This document shows, in pieces, positions 7,646 to 15,049 of a DNA stretch of 64,000 bases (the first letter of the stretch is position 1; each line of letters opens with the position of its first letter). The notes below the pieces were generated by a model. It saw nothing but the letters and a program-made list of their open reading frames with translations, was not told where the DNA came from and ran no database searches. The stretch is from JAXMHN01 sp964578605 (GTDB taxonomy: Bacteria; Verrucomicrobiota; Verrucomicrobiia; Limisphaerales; SIBE01), in contig CAZODO010000017.1 in NCBI GenBank assembly GCA_964578605.1, forward strand, positions 4,566 to 68,565. Direction: 5' to 3'. A program made the position numbers and the translations under genes.

Positions 7646-9722
7646 AACACTTTCCCCGCGCACAGGCAGCCTCGAGGTTGCCATCGCACGCGGGAACACG
7701 CCGGCAGACTTGGCGCGCCCTCTGCCGGCAGATTTGCCCGAGGACAATTTCCGCTCCGGATCGGTCGATTCTGGAGTGGATGGGTGGGTAACAGCGAGGG
7801 AGGGGCGGTCACCTGTATGTGGCGGCATGGTTCCGGAGGAGATCTCCGGTCCAGGTGAGGAATTGGACCTGCATGAAACACCGCAGGCGTCTGAGGCAAC
7901 TCAGCCGCTTTCCGCCCCCCTCGCGACCCCCGTCATTTCCGAGTCACAGGCCCGACGCTTCGCGGCACGCCTGACGGTATGGAATGAATGGCAGCGGCTT
8001 AAAGCCGAGGGTTGCACCCAGACCGATGCTGAGAAACTGCTTGGCGTTTCCGATTCCACGCTCAGCCGCATGGAGCGCGCGGTCGCTGCCGGCGGCCTCG
8101 ACGCCCTGAAAGACTCCTACGGAAATTGCGGTCGGACGCCTCGCCTGCGGATGACCGCCGACGAGGAAAAACGCCTCGGCCAGCTGTACCTGCGCACCAA
8201 CCGCACGCGCGATGCAGGCTCGATGCAAACCGCCTGCAAGTTCTTCGCCTTGGCACCGGAAACGCGCGAGGAATTGCGCACCGCGATCCTCTGGGACGTC
8301 GAGCACGGCCGCGTGCCTCGCTTCTGCGCCCGCGTGCTCAAGCGGATCACTGCCGTTCACATCGCCGCCAATCGCGGCCCCAAGATGCTCGCCACCCAAC
8401 ATTTCTCCGGATCCGTCGGAGCCTTTGCCGACGACAAGATCAATCGCCGCCGTGTCGTCGAGTCCGACGACGGCACGCTGAACTTCGCGGCCTGGATCCC
8501 TTGGCCACAGGGCGGCGATCCCTGCTCCGACAAGTTCGGCGTCCGGATCGGCCGCTGGCAATTCCTGCCGGCGCTCGAGTGCGGCTGGTCGCATTATTAT
8601 CTCGGCTATGTCCTGGTCGCGCGGCCGCGCGGTTCCTACACCCAGGAGGATGTCCGCAGCGTCATCAGCATGGTGCTTCACCAGCACGGGCTGCCGGACG
8701 AATTCCGCTTTGAGCGCGGCACCTGGGAAAGCAACAGCGTCGTGGATCTTCTCAAGCGCCTTGGGGTTGAGCTAACGACGGTCTATCAGTCCAACCAAAA
8801 GCCCTTTATCGAAGGCGGCTTTTCTCCGCTCTGGACGTACCTATCCATGATCGACGGACAGGTCGGCCGTTACCGTGGCGAGATGGAGGCTGAGACCCGG
8901 CAACTCATGAAATGCCAGGCCGGCCGCGCCAATCCGAGCCAGCATTTCCCCAGCCTCAACCAGTGCATGAAGGCCATCGACGGCGCGTTGGCCATGCGGA
9001 ATTCCGACACGATCAAGAGCGTCTATGGCTCCTGGGTTCCCGAAGTTCGGCACAAGCAATTGGCTGAGGCACGGCCATGGCAACCATTACCCGCTGACCT
9101 CGACTTCTTGTTCGCACCCTGGGTCCGTGAATGGACTGTGCAGAAGGGCACGGTCGGCGCCATGGTCCGCCTCCTCCCGGAGATCCAGACCCCGTGCTAT
9201 TTCGCGCACGAAGAATTGTGGCGCTGGAACGGCCGGAAGGTCCGCGTCTATTTCGATCCCACTCAGGAGCACTGCAAAGCCACGATCGTCAGCCTCCAGG
9301 ATAACGCCGGCTATAAGCCGGGTGAGATCATCTGCCAGGCGGACCTGTTCGGCGAGCTCCCGCACTTCGCCCGCGCCGCGGTCGGCTGGGCACATGGTGA
9401 CTGCGCCAAAACGCACGCTTCGCACCGCGGCCCGCTCAGCGCCGTCCGGCGCGAGATCCGGACCTTGGCTCCCGGTGGCCGCGTCCAGGCTGCCAGCAGC
9501 GAAGTCCGCGACGGACACGGCAACGGCCTGAAGGTCGACATCGGTCGCCAGTCCGATTCGTCCCATTCGTCCCGGCCGTCCCATCGCTCAGCCACACCAG
9601 CTCCCACCAGGTGCGCCCTCGATGACGAAGACTTTGTCGCCCTGGGCGAGAGCGATACACCCGCTCCCACCCCCGCGCGCGTGAACTACTCGGTGTCAGT
9701 GGAAGACCTCGAGGATCTGTAA
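7632..9722 (+). CDS. MuA-like DDE transposase
   Basis: This 696-residue protein carries out integration and replicative transposition of the phage. After a disordered N-terminus (about 105 residues) there is a helix-turn-helix (residues 110-165, GCTQTDAEKLLGVSDSTLSR). The RNase H-like catalytic core shows ESDDGTLNFAAW (Asp279/280), GLPDEFRFERGTW and KPFIEGGF (Glu394), then a beta-barrel region. Aligned by eye with MuA, the second catalytic Asp is replaced by Glu361. The C-terminal tail is Ser/His-rich and includes a 9-bp tandem repeat. It overlaps the ParB-like gene and is followed 13 bp later by the MuB-like ATPase, as in Mu. Confidence 0.88.
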   Translation: MLTHETLSPRTGSLEVAIARGNTPADLARPLPADLPEDNFRSGSVDSGVDGWVTAREGRSPVCGGMVPEEISGPGEELDLHETPQASEATQPLSAPLATPVISESQARRFAARLTVWNEWQRLKAEGCTQTDAEKLLGVSDSTLSRMERAVAAGGLDALKDSYGNCGRTPRLRMTADEEKRLGQLYLRTNRTRDAGSMQTACKFFALAPETREELRTAILWDVEHGRVPRFCARVLKRITAVHIAANRGPKMLATQHFSGSVGAFADDKINRRRVVESDDGTLNFAAWIPWPQGGDPCSDKFGVRIGRWQFLPALECGWSHYYLGYVLVARPRGSYTQEDVRSVISMVLHQHGLPDEFRFERGTWESNSVVDLLKRLGVELTTVYQSNQKPFIEGGFSPLWTYLSMIDGQVGRYRGEMEAETRQLMKCQAGRANPSQHFPSLNQCMKAIDGALAMRNSDTIKSVYGSWVPEVRHKQLAEARPWQPLPADLDFLFAPWVREWTVQKGTVGAMVRLLPEIQTPCYFAHEELWRWNGRKVRVYFDPTQEHCKATIVSLQDNAGYKPGEIICQADLFGELPHFARAAVGWAHGDCAKTHASHRGPLSAVRREIRTLAPGGRVQAASSEVRDGHGNGLKVDIGRQSDSSHSSRPSHRSATPAPTRCALDDEDFVALGESDTPAPTPARVNYSVSVEDLEDL
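9551..9586 (+). repeat. 9-bp tandem repeat, cluster 1 (GTCCCATNN type)
   Basis: Four contiguous 9-bp units (GTCCGATTC, GTCCCATTC, GTCCCGGCC, GTCCCATCG) lie in frame inside the transposase tail. They add three residues per unit without breaking the frame. Related clusters lie at 13115 and 14086. Confidence 0.75.
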
Positions 9723-9735
9723 ACCGCAAACAAGT

Positions 9736-10920
9736 ATGGAAACCAACGAAAACCCCATCCTCCCGCCGGAGGAGTCCCCAAAGGAGAAGGGGACAAATGG
9801 CATCAACATCGGTGGCAACACTGTCACCCAAAGCACAGAGCATCTGCCTGAGAAGCAGAAGCTTCTGGTCCGCTGGCTGCACACGCACGCGCGGAACAAC
9901 AATTGGAGCTGGCCCGATCTACTCAAGGCCGTCGGCTACAGTTCCACCACGTGGTATCGCATCTGGACCGACAAGTTCCGATACCCGAAATTAGAGACCG
10001 GCCCGAACGGCGTTAAGATCCCCAGCAAACACTCCGGGGAGCGCATGCCGATCGATGAGCAGTGCGCCGCGATCCAGCGCTGCAGGAAGTTGGCCGAACA
10101 ACGCGAGAGCATCCGACGCGCGTCCTTCGTCGAGACCAGCATCTGGACTCGGGTGACTTGGGCCTGCCAGCGCGCCTTCGTCCGCCAGAAGGTAGCGTTC
10201 ATTTACGGCGAGTCCCAAATCGGAAAGTCCACGTGTGGTATCGAACACACGCGCCGGAATAACCACGGCCAGACCTACTACGTCGAGATGCCGCCGGCCG
10301 CCGGCGTCCAGCTGATGACGCGCGAGATCGCCAAGGCCCTGCACGTCTCGACTGGCACCTGCTACGAGAAGCTCATCCAGGACGTCATCGACGCCCTGGA
10401 CGATTCCAAGCTCCTCATTGTCGATGAAGTCCACCGGATCTTCACGACCTACCAAAAGACCAGCGTTATGCGGTGCATGGATGTCCTCCGCTACATCCAT
10501 GATAAAACCCACTGCGGCCTGGTCCTCATTGGCACGAACGTCATGCGCGACCAGCTCAAGCATGGCGAATTCTTCCAATACCTGAAGCAGCTCCGCCGCC
10601 GCGGCCTGATCGAGGTCCAGCTGCCGGCCGTCCCGCCCAACGCCGACCTTGATCTCATGGCCAGACACTTCGGCCTCGAGCCAACCGGCCATGGCGTGTT
10701 CGAGTGGGACACCAAGAACGCCGCCGGCCAGCGCGTCAAAGTCAAGTATTCCTCCGTCGATGTCATGCGTGACATCGCCAAAGAAGACGGCTTCGGCAAG
10801 TACATCATCCGCCTCCAAGACGCCGTTGAACTCGCCCGCAACAAAGGCCAGACGCTCACCTGGGAGCACTTCTGCCGTGCTCATCACCTGATTGCCGCCA
10901 TGGCCCAAGAAGAGAACTAA
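9736..10920 (+). CDS. MuB-like AAA+ ATPase, transposition target protein
   Basis: In Mu, MuB binds target DNA in an ATP-dependent filament and activates and directs MuA. Here residues 40-85 form an N-terminal helix-turn-helix-like domain (WPDLLKAVGYSSTTWYRIWT). The ATPase core has Walker A GESQIGKST at 158-166 and Walker B LLIVDEVHR at 226-234, and a conserved IGTN-type sensor 1 (LVLIGTNVM) near 265-275. The C-terminal part is helical. Length (394 residues) is longer than Mu B (312). It starts 13 bp after the transposase and ends two bases before the next gene. Confidence 0.85.
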   Translation: METNENPILPPEESPKEKGTNGINIGGNTVTQSTEHLPEKQKLLVRWLHTHARNNNWSWPDLLKAVGYSSTTWYRIWTDKFRYPKLETGPNGVKIPSKHSGERMPIDEQCAAIQRCRKLAEQRESIRRASFVETSIWTRVTWACQRAFVRQKVAFIYGESQIGKSTCGIEHTRRNNHGQTYYVEMPPAAGVQLMTREIAKALHVSTGTCYEKLIQDVIDALDDSKLLIVDEVHRIFTTYQKTSVMRCMDVLRYIHDKTHCGLVLIGTNVMRDQLKHGEFFQYLKQLRRRGLIEVQLPAVPPNADLDLMARHFGLEPTGHGVFEWDTKNAAGQRVKVKYSSVDVMRDIAKEDGFGKYIIRLQDAVELARNKGQTLTWEHFCRAHHLIAAMAQEEN

Positions 10921-10922
10921 CC

Positions 10923-11189
10923 ATGAATACCGTCCCCTATATCCTATTAGTCCTGTCCGTCCTTTGCTTCGCGATCGGCTGCTGGCTCGATCACAAATCC
11001 AGACGCCATACCGGCCTGGACATCTCCGAGATCAGCACCGTCTGCATGGAGTGCGGCCGCCACATCACCGGCCCGCTGCCGCATCGCGCCCGCGCCATCT
11101 CGCACGGCCTCTGCCCTCAATGCGCTGAGGCATGGAAACAAAGCATGCTCACACACCCGTTTGGCGTGCTCCCACACCGACACAACTGA
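10923..11189 (+). CDS. Small membrane zinc-ribbon protein
   Basis: This 88-residue protein has an N-terminal membrane segment (YILLVLSVLCFAIGCWLD) followed by a zinc ribbon made of CMECG and CPQC pairs near residues 41 and 64. It begins two bases after the MuB-like gene. A similar but distinct membrane zinc-ribbon gene follows directly; together they may be a duplicated pair. Function unknown. Confidence 0.6.
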   Translation: MNTVPYILLVLSVLCFAIGCWLDHKSRRHTGLDISEISTVCMECGRHITGPLPHRARAISHGLCPQCAEAWKQSMLTHPFGVLPHRHN

Positions 11190-11197
11190 AAGGCCCT

Positions 11198-11425
11198 ATG
11201 ATCCTGCGCATTCTGGAAGTCGTGTGCATGGCCTGGTGCGTCCTCTCAGTCTTTGGCTTGGTCATCCTGGCGATTGCTGGAGCTCTGTCCAGGGCCAGGG
11301 AATGTAACCACTGCGGCGCAATCTTTGAGCCCGACAACGACGAATGGCTCTGCCCTAAGTGCCGCCACATCCGCAACCACAAACCCGTCCAGCCGGTCTT
11401 ACCAGCCGGACACGCCCGATTCTAA
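11198..11425 (+). CDS. Small membrane zinc-ribbon protein, second copy
   Basis: This 75-residue protein starts 8 bp after its neighbour. It has one membrane segment (MAWCVLSVFGLVILAIAGAL) and a zinc ribbon CNHCG...CPKC near residues 37 and 56. The order, membrane then ribbon, is the same as in the preceding gene, although residue identity is low. No function recognised; a role at the membrane during the early phase is possible. Confidence 0.6.
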   Translation: MILRILEVVCMAWCVLSVFGLVILAIAGALSRARECNHCGAIFEPDNDEWLCPKCRHIRNHKPVQPVLPAGHARF

Positions 11426-11432
11426 GGAACCC

Positions 11433-11969
11433 ATGAAAAATCGAATCAAGCTGACCCGCCCCGCCATTAAGAACCGATCAGACCTCGAAGGTATGGTCCT
11501 CGCAATCGCCAAGCTGACCCTCGAACGAAACATACACCAGACCAACTTGGATCAAGAGCTAACCTCGATACGTGCCCAGTACGAGGCCGATCTCACGAGT
11601 CTCAGCCAGGAACTGGATCAAAAAGTTGAGTTGGTCCGTGCCTGGGCTGAAGCCAATCCGGACGAATTCAAAGGACTCAAGAGTCTCGACCTGGTTTTTG
11701 GCGTCATCGGCTGGCGCACAGGCCAACCGACACTCAAGACCCTCAGTGGCTGGACCTGGGACCGTGTCCTCGAGAAGCTTGAGACCATCGGCTGGTTTAG
11801 CTACATCCGCTCGAAGAAGGAGGTTAATAAGCAGCAGATCCTCGCCGAGCGCGAAACCATCGCCCCTGAGAACCTCCGCGCCATCGGCGTCAAGATCGCC
11901 CAATCCGAGGCTTTCTACGTCGAGCCCAAGCTCGAGGAACTGGAGAACCGCCAAACCGTGGAGATCTAA
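11433..11969 (+). CDS. Gam-like host-nuclease inhibitor
   Basis: Mu Gam binds DNA ends and protects phage DNA from exonucleases; it is a structural relative of Ku. This 178-residue protein has the family layout: a long N-terminal helix (about residues 17-70, ending QELDQKVELVRAWAEANPDE), then a strand-rich segment with the diagnostic LDLVFGVIGWRTGQPTLKTL, and a second helix ending in YVEPKLEEL. The ATG follows the previous stop by 7 bp and its TAA overlaps the next ATG. As in Mu it lies in the early operon downstream of the transposition genes. Confidence 0.85.
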   Translation: MKNRIKLTRPAIKNRSDLEGMVLAIAKLTLERNIHQTNLDQELTSIRAQYEADLTSLSQELDQKVELVRAWAEANPDEFKGLKSLDLVFGVIGWRTGQPTLKTLSGWTWDRVLEKLETIGWFSYIRSKKEVNKQQILAERETIAPENLRAIGVKIAQSEAFYVEPKLEELENRQTVEI

Positions 11970-12190
11970 TGCACACCTGTCCTGTTCCCAATTGCGAGAT
12001 CGACGTCCCGCCGCACCTGCTCATGTGCAACAAACACTGGCGCCTGGTGCCGTGCCCCATCCAGCGCCGCGTCTGGAACGCCTGGAAGAACATGGACCGT
12101 GAGGCCCACCTGGCCGCCACGCGTCAAGCCGTCGCGGCCGTCAAGGAGCGCCTGGCCGCAGCCGAGTGCCAAACCCAACTCGCCCTCTAA
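11969..12190 (+). CDS. Small Cys/His-containing early protein
   Basis: This 73-residue protein begins with CPVPNCEIDVPPHLLMCNKH, with three Cys and a His in zinc-finger spacing, followed by WRLVPCPIQRRVWNAW and a charged helix. It shares one base (TAATG) with the end of gam. The family is common in Mu-like phages but has no known function to my knowledge. A nucleic-acid-binding role is a guess from the finger. Confidence 0.6.
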   Translation: MHTCPVPNCEIDVPPHLLMCNKHWRLVPCPIQRRVWNAWKNMDREAHLAATRQAVAAVKERLAAAECQTQLAL

Positions 12191-12194
12191 GCAC

Positions 12195-12587
12195 ATGAAC
12201 CCCGCCCCTCCCACCTTCCGAGCCACGATGATGGACCTGAATCGGCCGGAGCCTCAACTCGTCCCACACGGGTCGCAAGTCCAGGGCTCGCGCCGTTTCC
12301 AGGCGATCGAGAAAGCCGTCGCCGTCGCGTTCGATCTCTCAGTCGAGACCCTGCACGGCAGGTCACGAATCATCGCCCATGCCTGGCCCCGCCAGGTCGC
12401 CTACTGCATGCTCCGGGAATTCGCTCGCGCCAACAATTGCGAGATCGGGAGGCACTTCGGCCGGAGCCATAACGCCATAACCACGGGCATTAAGCACGTC
12501 ACCGATCTCCAGGACGTATATCCAAAGGTCCGGGTGGAGTTGGACAGCATCCGCCTCCAGGTGAAGCACCGGATTGCGAGCTTATGA
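12195..12587 (+). CDS. DnaA domain-IV-like DNA-binding protein
   Basis: About residues 40-125 resemble the DnaA C-terminal DNA-binding domain: VAVAFDLSVETLHGRSR, then PRQVAYCMLREFARANNCEI and GRHFGRSHNAITTGIKHV. In DnaA the last helix carries a DHTTV-type signature that contacts the DnaA box; here it reads SHNAI, so altered specificity is expected. There is no AAA+ domain. In a Mu-like early operon it could steer or block host initiation or act at phage sites; this is inference. Its TGA overlaps the next ATG. Confidence 0.7.
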   Translation: MNPAPPTFRATMMDLNRPEPQLVPHGSQVQGSRRFQAIEKAVAVAFDLSVETLHGRSRIIAHAWPRQVAYCMLREFARANNCEIGRHFGRSHNAITTGIKHVTDLQDVYPKVRVELDSIRLQVKHRIASL

Positions 12588-13132
12588 CCTCAGCCCAACG
12601 CGCCCGATTCTACTTCCCAGCCTGGGCGGCCGCCGCCCAGGCCCACGGCTGGCAGTCCGCCAGCAGTCTTGCTGCAGCCCAGCGGCAGGAATGCTGGGCG
12701 AGCCCCGAGCTCAACAAGGTCTACCAGGCCGTCTGGGCCAACGCCCAGGTCCGCGCGTTCAACAAGGCCCGCGCGCTCACGCCCGACGATTTCCGGCACG
12801 CCTGCCATGCCGTCGCGATCGGCCGGGATGAGAGCGCGAATGACCTCACCAATGACGAATGCGAGCGCGTCGTGGCCCTGTTCAACCTTTTAGCCCGCCC
12901 CGACGATCTCCGCGCGATTATGGGCTGGTCCTCCCCCAATGAAGCCCGCCGCAAGCGGATGCTCTGGTGGATCCGCCGCAATTGCGTCGAGTCCTACGTC
13001 GTCGCCATCTGCCGTGAGAAGTTTGGCGTGGACGAGTTCCGCAGCCTGAGTTTCCCCCAACTCAGCCAGCTCCACATGACCCTCCGCAACCGCCGTAACG
13101 CCCGTAAGGCATCCGTCCCATCCGTCCCATAG
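12584..13132 (+). CDS. Hypothetical early phage protein, 182 aa
   Basis: This Trp/Ala-rich helical protein (FYFPAWAAAAQAHGW; ELNKVYQAVWANAQVRAFNK) has a conserved-looking C-terminal half (RKRMLWWIRRNCVESYVVAI). Gene position is comparable to that of gp16/GemA-type regulators in Mu-like phages, but I could not recognise that family with confidence. It starts in an ATGA overlap with the DnaA-like gene. Its last codons and the following ATG contain a 9-bp tandem repeat. Confidence 0.6.
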   Translation: MTSAQRARFYFPAWAAAAQAHGWQSASSLAAAQRQECWASPELNKVYQAVWANAQVRAFNKARALTPDDFRHACHAVAIGRDESANDLTNDECERVVALFNLLARPDDLRAIMGWSSPNEARRKRMLWWIRRNCVESYVVAICREKFGVDEFRSLSFPQLSQLHMTLRNRRNARKASVPSVP

Positions 13133-13141
13133 GTCCCATGC
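13115..13141 (+). repeat. 9-bp tandem repeat, cluster 2 (GTCCCATNN type)
   Basis: Three contiguous units (GTCCCATCC, GTCCCATAG, GTCCCATGC) span the stop of one gene and the start of the next. The ATG of the following gene lies in the last unit. Confidence 0.75.
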
Positions 13142-13599
13142 CCAAACCCGTCATCATCACCCCAGAACGCATCGAGCGTGAGCTCCTGAACCGTGGCATC
13201 GATGTCTTTGACAACGCCAGCCTCGCCATCTCTGACAGCCAATCCGCCGTCCCGACCAGGCGCTGGCTGCAGGACGGATTGGCGGAGGCCTGGTCGTCAG
13301 CTATGCGGCAGCTCCAGGTTACCTATTCCCCAGACGTCTGGGACTGCGACGACTACGCCCGCGGCGCTGCCTTCATCGCCCAGCTCCAGCACGCCTGGAC
13401 CCCGAACCGGCCAGCTAACACCGGGCTAGCCTTCGGGGAATTCTGGTATCGGCAAGCTGCTGGCGGCTTCCACGCGGTCAACGCAGCTTTTGTCTACGAG
13501 AAAGGCAACCTGGCGCTCACCCATTTCGAGCCTCAGACCGGCAAGCTGATTAAGCTGACTCCAGCCGAGATTCGCTCCGCAAAATTCATCCGCTTCTAA
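13138..13599 (+). CDS. Papain-like/MOA-C-terminal-like cysteine protease candidate
   Basis: The 153-residue protein has the order Cys-His-Glu expected of a small papain-fold enzyme: WDCDDYARGAAF (Cys70) at the start of a helix, GGFHAVNAAF (His112) on a strand, and THFEPQTGK (Glu131) following. This resembles the C-terminal peptidase domain of Marasmius oreades agglutinin and small phage relatives, as I remember the family. Activity is inferred only. It lies between the 182-residue protein and a small lipoprotein, so a lysis or envelope role is conceivable, as is a role against host proteins. Confidence 0.55.
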   Translation: MPKPVIITPERIERELLNRGIDVFDNASLAISDSQSAVPTRRWLQDGLAEAWSSAMRQLQVTYSPDVWDCDDYARGAAFIAQLQHAWTPNRPANTGLAFGEFWYRQAAGGFHAVNAAFVYEKGNLALTHFEPQTGKLIKLTPAEIRSAKFIRF

Positions 13600-13601
13600 C
13601 C

Positions 13602-13730
13602 ATGCGAACCCTTTACGCCATCCTTGCCGCAGTCCTGCTGGCCGGCTGCTCTACCCCAGCACCCCAGCCCAAAAGCGGCGTCACTATTACCATCCCACCA
13701 GCCCCGGTCGAATACGGCACCGTCGACTGA
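13602..13730 (+). CDS. Small phage lipoprotein, 42 aa
   Basis: This very short gene begins MRTLYAILAAVLLAGCS, a complete lipoprotein signal with lipobox LAGC and Cys16. The mature part is only 27 residues and Pro-rich. It starts two bases after the previous stop and ends three bases before the next ATG. A small outer-membrane lipoprotein in a phage is typical of an Rz1-like spanin subunit, but no inner-membrane partner is adjacent in this operon; the cysteine-protease candidate just upstream is another possible partner. Confidence 0.65.
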   Translation: MRTLYAILAAVLLAGCSTPAPQPKSGVTITIPPAPVEYGTVD

Positions 13731-13733
13731 TCC

Positions 13734-14066
13734 ATGGACCCGCAATTATCATTCTTCCCCGAGCCTCCAGACGACAAGAACGTCCGCTGGCTTGAGGATC
13801 TGCTCCGCTCACACCCTGGCTGGATGACCGCGGCGCAGATCCTCGAGCTCCTGGGCCAGGACGACACCGACACCGCCAAGCGCCAGCTCCGCCTGCTGGC
13901 CAACTCCAGCGAATGGGTCATCAGCGGCCAGAAGGGATACAAGCACCTGGAGCACGCCACGACCGAGGAAATCAGCCACTTCGCCAATTGGATGGAGTCC
14001 CAGGCCAAACAAATGACCCGGCGCGCCGAGGCCGTCCGCCGCAACGCCCATCGAATCTTCGGATAA
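13734..14066 (+). CDS. Hypothetical winged-helix-like early protein, 110 aa
   Basis: Residues about 18-75 read as a winged helix: WLEDLLRSHPGWMTAAQILE, DTDTAKRQLRLLANSSEWVI, then a turn SGQKGYKHLEH. The C-terminal helix is basic and amphipathic. Such proteins are often added to early operons of transposable phages to score DNA or modulate host replication, but no direct evidence for that is in the sequence. It is followed immediately (TAA-ATG) by the next gene. Confidence 0.6.
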   Translation: MDPQLSFFPEPPDDKNVRWLEDLLRSHPGWMTAAQILELLGQDDTDTAKRQLRLLANSSEWVISGQKGYKHLEHATTEEISHFANWMESQAKQMTRRAEAVRRNAHRIFG

Positions 14067-14318
14067 ATGAAAAATAACCCCATCAGTCCTATGAGTCCCA
14101 TGCGTCCCGTCAAACGACCCACCAACCCTCTCCCAGGCCCCATCCTCTGGATGCCGGCCAGCATCCCACCCGACGCCGATATCACCGTCCTGATCGCCTG
14201 CGCCGACGGCGACGAACCCGTCTGGCTCGGCTACCTCGACGGCGACACCTGGCGTACCGTCGAAGGCGCCCAGGTCACCGTCACCCACTGGGCCGATCTG
14301 CCAATGGCGCCAAAATGA
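14067..14318 (+). CDS. DUF551-like small protein
   Basis: The 83-residue protein has the DUF551 pattern: an ILWMPASIPPDADITVLIAC entry, then EPVWLGYLDGDTWRTVEGAQ, and VTHWADLPMAPK at the end (usual form VTHWMPLPEPP). The family is widespread in phages and has no known function. The first codons contain a 9-bp tandem repeat that adds Ser-Pro-Met-type residues. Its stop overlaps the next ATG. Confidence 0.7.
   Translation: MKNNPISPMSPMRPVKRPTNPLPGPILWMPASIPPDADITVLIACADGDEPVWLGYLDGDTWRTVEGAQVTVTHWADLPMAPK
14086..14112 (+). repeat. 9-bp tandem repeat, cluster 3 (GTCCCATNN type)
   Basis: Three contiguous units (GTCCTATGA, GTCCCATGC, GTCCCGTCA) lie in the first codons of the DUF551-like gene. 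Confidence 0.7.
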
Positions 14319-15049
14319 AGAAGTATTTTGCAGAATACCACTACTCGATCAAACGCTGGGCTAAGCGTCATCAAATGGGCATCGATGACGCCGTGCTCGC
14401 CTTGCTGGATGAAGCTGACGGTCCGGACCCAACCGAGACGATCAAGCAATCAGCGGCTGTTGCTGAATACAGAATATTAACCGGGGAAGGTGTCCACTAT
14501 TTCGTAGAGTCTGACGAACTCGCGCGAAAGCTGATCGAGTTCGGAATCACATTTGACCCCCGCATTCTTGAAATCATTGCGGAGAATTACCCCCGTGGAA
14601 TTATCCACACGTGCGGCAAACAAGCGACGGCTGTGATGTTCGATTGGCATCCGGGCATTCTCATACTTTGTGAGAACGGCACTCTCTTCCACTCCTATCC
14701 AGTGAAGGAGAAAACCTCCCTTGAGCCTGGCTGTGATAGAGCGGTCAGATTGGTATTGGGGTTTGCTCTGTACGCGGCCTGTTTTCCCGATGCTGTAAAA
14801 GATGGCTTTCCCGAGTTTGCCAAGCACCCAAACCACTTTCGAAAATCTCGGTGTAGTGCTGTGTTCGTTGCACCCCAGATCGTCGACCGTAGTGGCCCTA
14901 TTCCTCACTTTCGCCACGGGCATCCGCGGATCCTTCAATCGGAGCGGTATACACGAATGCGGTGGAAAGTGATCTGGGTTTCCGAGTGCTTCGTTAAGGG
15001 CCAGGTCAGGACGGTCGAAGAAAACGGCCAGGATCCATGCAATTCATAA
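14315..15049 (+). CDS. Hypothetical protein with conserved phage C-terminal motif; low GC
   Basis: This 244-residue protein is clearly lower in GC than its neighbours, suggesting later acquisition. The N-terminal part is helical; the middle is strand-rich (GILILCENGTLFHSYPV). The end, PHFRHGHPRILQSERYTRMR followed by WKVIWVSECFVKG, recalls a C-terminal motif of the form HxRxGHxRxL...R(W)xxxWVxxxFVxG seen, from memory, in many phage and mobile-element proteins of unknown role. Relatives of the anti-CRISPR AcrVA2 may be among these; that link is untested here. It overlaps the next gene by 13 bp. Confidence 0.55.
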   Translation: MKKYFAEYHYSIKRWAKRHQMGIDDAVLALLDEADGPDPTETIKQSAAVAEYRILTGEGVHYFVESDELARKLIEFGITFDPRILEIIAENYPRGIIHTCGKQATAVMFDWHPGILILCENGTLFHSYPVKEKTSLEPGCDRAVRLVLGFALYAACFPDAVKDGFPEFAKHPNHFRKSRCSAVFVAPQIVDRSGPIPHFRHGHPRILQSERYTRMRWKVIWVSECFVKGQVRTVEENGQDPCNS

